Part shown: in pieces, positions 5,147-6,435 of the stretch
Numbering within the stretch: the stretch's first letter is position 1
Layout of the letters: every line of letters begins with the position of its first letter
Assembly: GCA_001786805.1 (NCBI GenBank)
Contig: MFTJ01000049.1
Span: forward strand, 2,411 to 8,845
DNA from: Candidatus Nomurabacteria bacterium RIFCSPHIGHO2_01_FULL_39_10
GTDB taxonomy: Bacteria; Patescibacteriota; Minisyncoccia; Phycocordibacterales; UBA9973
Reading direction: 5' to 3'
DNA: 6,435 nucleotides
The notes under the pieces: generated by a model
What the model was told of the DNA's origin: nothing
Database searches by the model: none
What the model saw: the letters and a program-made list of their open reading frames with translations, nothing else
Made by a program: the position numbers and the translations under genes

Positions 5147-5162
5147 ATGTTTAACTAACTAT

Positions 5163-6023
5163 ATGCCAGAATTACCTGAAGTTGAAACAACTACAAAAGG
5201 ATTAAGGGGGACGATTGTTGGACTGACAATAAAAGACGTTTGGACTGATTTGGCGACCAAAGACAAGCGGCAACGGGAAGCAATAGCCAATCCTAAATAT
5301 TTTCCTGTTTTCAAAAAAGAAGTTCTGGACAAGAAAGTTTTATCGGTGGAAAGACGAGCAAAAAATATTTTGATAAATATTTCCGGAAATAAAACAATTC
5401 TTGTGCATATGAAAATGACTGGACATTTGATGTATGGCGATTATAAAAAGGATCCTATAAACCGTTTCATTCACTTTACGATAAGTTTTAATAATGAAGA
5501 TAAATTATATTTTTCTGATGCGCGCAAATTCGGAAAAATTACTTTATTAGATACAAAAACAGCGCATGACACTAAACACTTAAATAACATCGGCCCGGAA
5601 CCGCTGGAAAAAAAATTTAAGCTGAAGAGTTTTTTACAGCGGTTCAACCGCTGTAAAAGCAAGAAAATAAAAACAACTCTGATGGATCAAAGCGTCATCG
5701 CAGGCATAGGCAACATTTATTCAGATGAAATACTCTGGCGGGCGAGTGTGAATCCAGAAAGAAAAGTATCTGGTTTAAAAGAAAAAGAATTGAAACTAAT
5801 TTTTGCCGCAACCAAAGAAACCCTGAAGAAAGGCATAGAATTTGGTGGAGATTCAATGTCCGACTACCGCAACATTCACGGCCTGCCGGGAAAATTCCAG
5901 CTGCATCACGAGGCTTACAGACGCACAGGAGAAAAATGCAGGAAAAAGGGTTGCAAAGGCATAATAAAAAGAAAAGTTATAAACGGTCGAAGCGCGCATT
6001 TTTGCTCAGTACATCAAATATAA
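5163..6023 (+). CDS. mutM: Bifunctional DNA-formamidopyrimidine glycosylase/AP lyase MutM (Fpg)
   Basis: A 286-residue protein that removes 8-oxoguanine and formamidopyrimidines and cuts the abasic site. PELPEVETTTKGL at 2-14 gives the catalytic N-terminal Pro2 and Glu3, which fixes the start at 5163. Lys67 in RRAKNIL, the MKMTGHLM segment (83-90) and DARKFGK with Arg121 match the lesion- and strand-contacting residues. The helix-two-turn-helix carries MDQSVIAGIGNIYSDEILWRA (174-194, Asn184). The C-terminal zinc finger is unusual: Cys259, Cys264, Cys281 and His284 in a Cx4C...Cx2H pattern rather than four Cys in Cx2C pairs. The phosphate-binding Arg276 (GRSAHFC) is kept. A perfect 13-bp inverted repeat lies within codons 157-166. 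There is no Shine-Dalgarno. The stop lies in the left arm of structured element B. Confidence 0.95.
   Translation: MPELPEVETTTKGLRGTIVGLTIKDVWTDLATKDKRQREAIANPKYFPVFKKEVLDKKVLSVERRAKNILINISGNKTILVHMKMTGHLMYGDYKKDPINRFIHFTISFNNEDKLYFSDARKFGKITLLDTKTAHDTKHLNNIGPEPLEKKFKLKSFLQRFNRCKSKKIKTTLMDQSVIAGIGNIYSDEILWRASVNPERKVSGLKEKELKLIFAATKETLKKGIEFGGDSMSDYRNIHGLPGKFQLHHEAYRRTGEKCRKKGCKGIIKRKVINGRSAHFCSVHQI
5632..5658. repeat. Perfect intragenic palindrome in mutM
   Basis: TTTTACAGCGGTT (5632-5644) and AACCGCTGTAAAA (5646-5658) are exact reverse complements around one C. Sterically this is an 11-bp stem with a TTCAA loop. It encodes the FLQRFNRCK stretch just before the H2TH region, a part of Fpg that tolerates variation. 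It may be an inserted palindromic element or an mRNA hairpin. Confidence 0.8.
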
Positions 6024-6172
6024 AAAAGAAATATAAAATTAAGAAAGCCTTTCGCAGGAGCTTAGAAAATAAATGAGGTAATCCGAATATTATTTTCTTG
6101 AGCGACGAGAAGTTCGCTGGCAAAGCTTTGCCAGATAGATTGCTTTATAAATTTTGATATTTCTTTTTTATA
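6019..6172. repeat. Structured repeat element, copy B (long hairpin with conserved core)
   Basis: Arms 6019-6032 and 6159-6172 are perfect 14-bp reverse complements, and the pairing continues with small bulges to the AAAGC/GCTTT of the core. The core 6043-6152 matches element A with 96 of 110 bases and no gap. The 9-bp AGAAAATAA/TTATTTTCT stem is identical to that in A. The hairpin 6117-6134 (CTGGCAAA GC TTTGCCAG) is fully paired, with one compensatory pair change and one G-T to G-C change relative to A. It fills the gap between the convergent mutM and SpoU genes, and its left arm includes the mutM stop. Confidence 0.8.
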
Positions 6173-6174
6173 AA

Positions 6175-6435
6175 TCATAAAACGGTAAAAAGCACTATCC
6201 CAAGCGCCACAGAGACATTCAATGATTCTTTTTTGCCTCGCATTGGAATTTCGGCGATTATGTCGCATTTTTGGAGAACATTTTTCGGTATGCCGGTTAC
6301 TTCTGCACCGACAATAAATACATTTTTGTTTTTTAACTTCACTTTTTTGTAATCAATAGAATTTTTTGCTTGCTCTATGCCAATAATTAAAAATTTATCT
6401 CGTTTTAATTTTGCCAAAAGCGGGGAAACATTTTT
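6175..6435 (-). CDS. SpoU/TrmH-family RNA 2'-O-ribose methyltransferase (C-terminal part)
   Basis: The frame is open to the right edge and ends at TGA 6177-6175, giving the last 86 residues of a SPOUT-class methyltransferase that transfers a methyl group from SAM to a ribose in tRNA or rRNA. Visible are LLAKLKRDKFLIIGIEQ, the motif-2 segment NVFIVGAEVTGIPKNVLQKCDIIAEIPM and the motif-3 segment KESLNVSVALGIVLF, which together form the SAM-binding trefoil knot. In motif 2 the usual GNE reads GAE, so the Asn is replaced by Ala, while the Glu is kept. The N-terminal catalytic Arg/Asn motif 1 lies outside the window, so the RNA target cannot be assigned. The internal TTG at 6417 is not the start, because the reading frame and homology extend beyond it. 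The gene is convergent with mutM across element B. Confidence 0.9.
   Translation of the reverse strand, partial: KNVSPLLAKLKRDKFLIIGIEQAKNSIDYKKVKLKNKNVFIVGAEVTGIPKNVLQKCDIIAEIPMRGKKESLNVSVALGIVLFTVL

Noticed and set aside
6062..6268. 68-codon minus-strand frame across element B and the SpoU 3' end
   Set aside because: It overlaps the SpoU coding region in another frame, runs through a structured repeat, and resembles no known protein.

Overview
The window looks like a chromosomal segment of a small-genome Candidatus Patescibacteria (CPR) member, most likely of the Parcubacteria type. This is an inference from the AT-rich composition, very compact packing, the particular set of short housekeeping genes, the GxxExxY protein of the LGxxxxEKQYGD subtype, and the absence of a Shine-Dalgarno sequence before any gene. 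ruvA and the partial SpoU gene end in TGA, so TGA is a stop here and the TGA=Gly code of Gracilibacteria/Absconditabacteria is excluded. No rRNA, tRNA, CRISPR array, insertion sequence or transposase was seen, and no gene-free stretch exceeds 300 bases.

Layout. Positions 2-73 hold the last 23 codons of a MacB/FtsX-type ABC transporter permease, overlapping by 8 nt the rluF-like pseudouridine synthase gene (66-749, +). Converging on it is a relBE/dinJ-yafQ-like toxin-antitoxin pair (antitoxin 1040-1312, toxin 769-1029, -). It lies between two identical 18-nt direct repeats, one at the 3' end of rluF and one at the 3' end of an ABC-F ATPase gene (1388-2884, -). Divergent from the ABC-F gene, a cold-shock domain gene (3043-3240, +) has a strong promoter, a leader of about 83 nt and a perfect 17-bp terminator hairpin. 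A CPHC thioredoxin-fold gene (3322-3600, -) and rpsT (3755-4006, -) follow. Divergent from rpsT are ruvA (4089-4661), a GxxExxY gene (4684-5073) and mutM/fpg (5163-6023), all +. A SpoU/TrmH RNA methyltransferase gene enters from the right edge (6175-6435, -).

Functional themes are translation and ribosome maintenance (RluF-like, ABC-F, S20, SpoU methyltransferase, cold-shock protein), DNA repair and recombination (RuvA, MutM) and accessory modules (toxin-antitoxin, GxxExxY).

The non-coding structure is the most unusual part. (1) Two ungapped 110-bp copies, 87% identical, lie at 3629-3738 and 6043-6152. Each is closed by a long outer hairpin stem whose sequence differs between copies although its complementarity is kept. 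(2) The GxxExxY gene is bracketed by ACGAAT repeats upstream and ATTCGT repeats downstream in inverted orientation, and these run into both ends of its reading frame. (3) The toxin-antitoxin pair sits between direct repeats, and the left repeat still reads in the ABC-F frame, which suggests insertion with duplication of the target. (4) At least three genes (antitoxin, rpsT, ruvA) have a -10 box 6-8 nt before their ATG, which predicts leaderless mRNAs.
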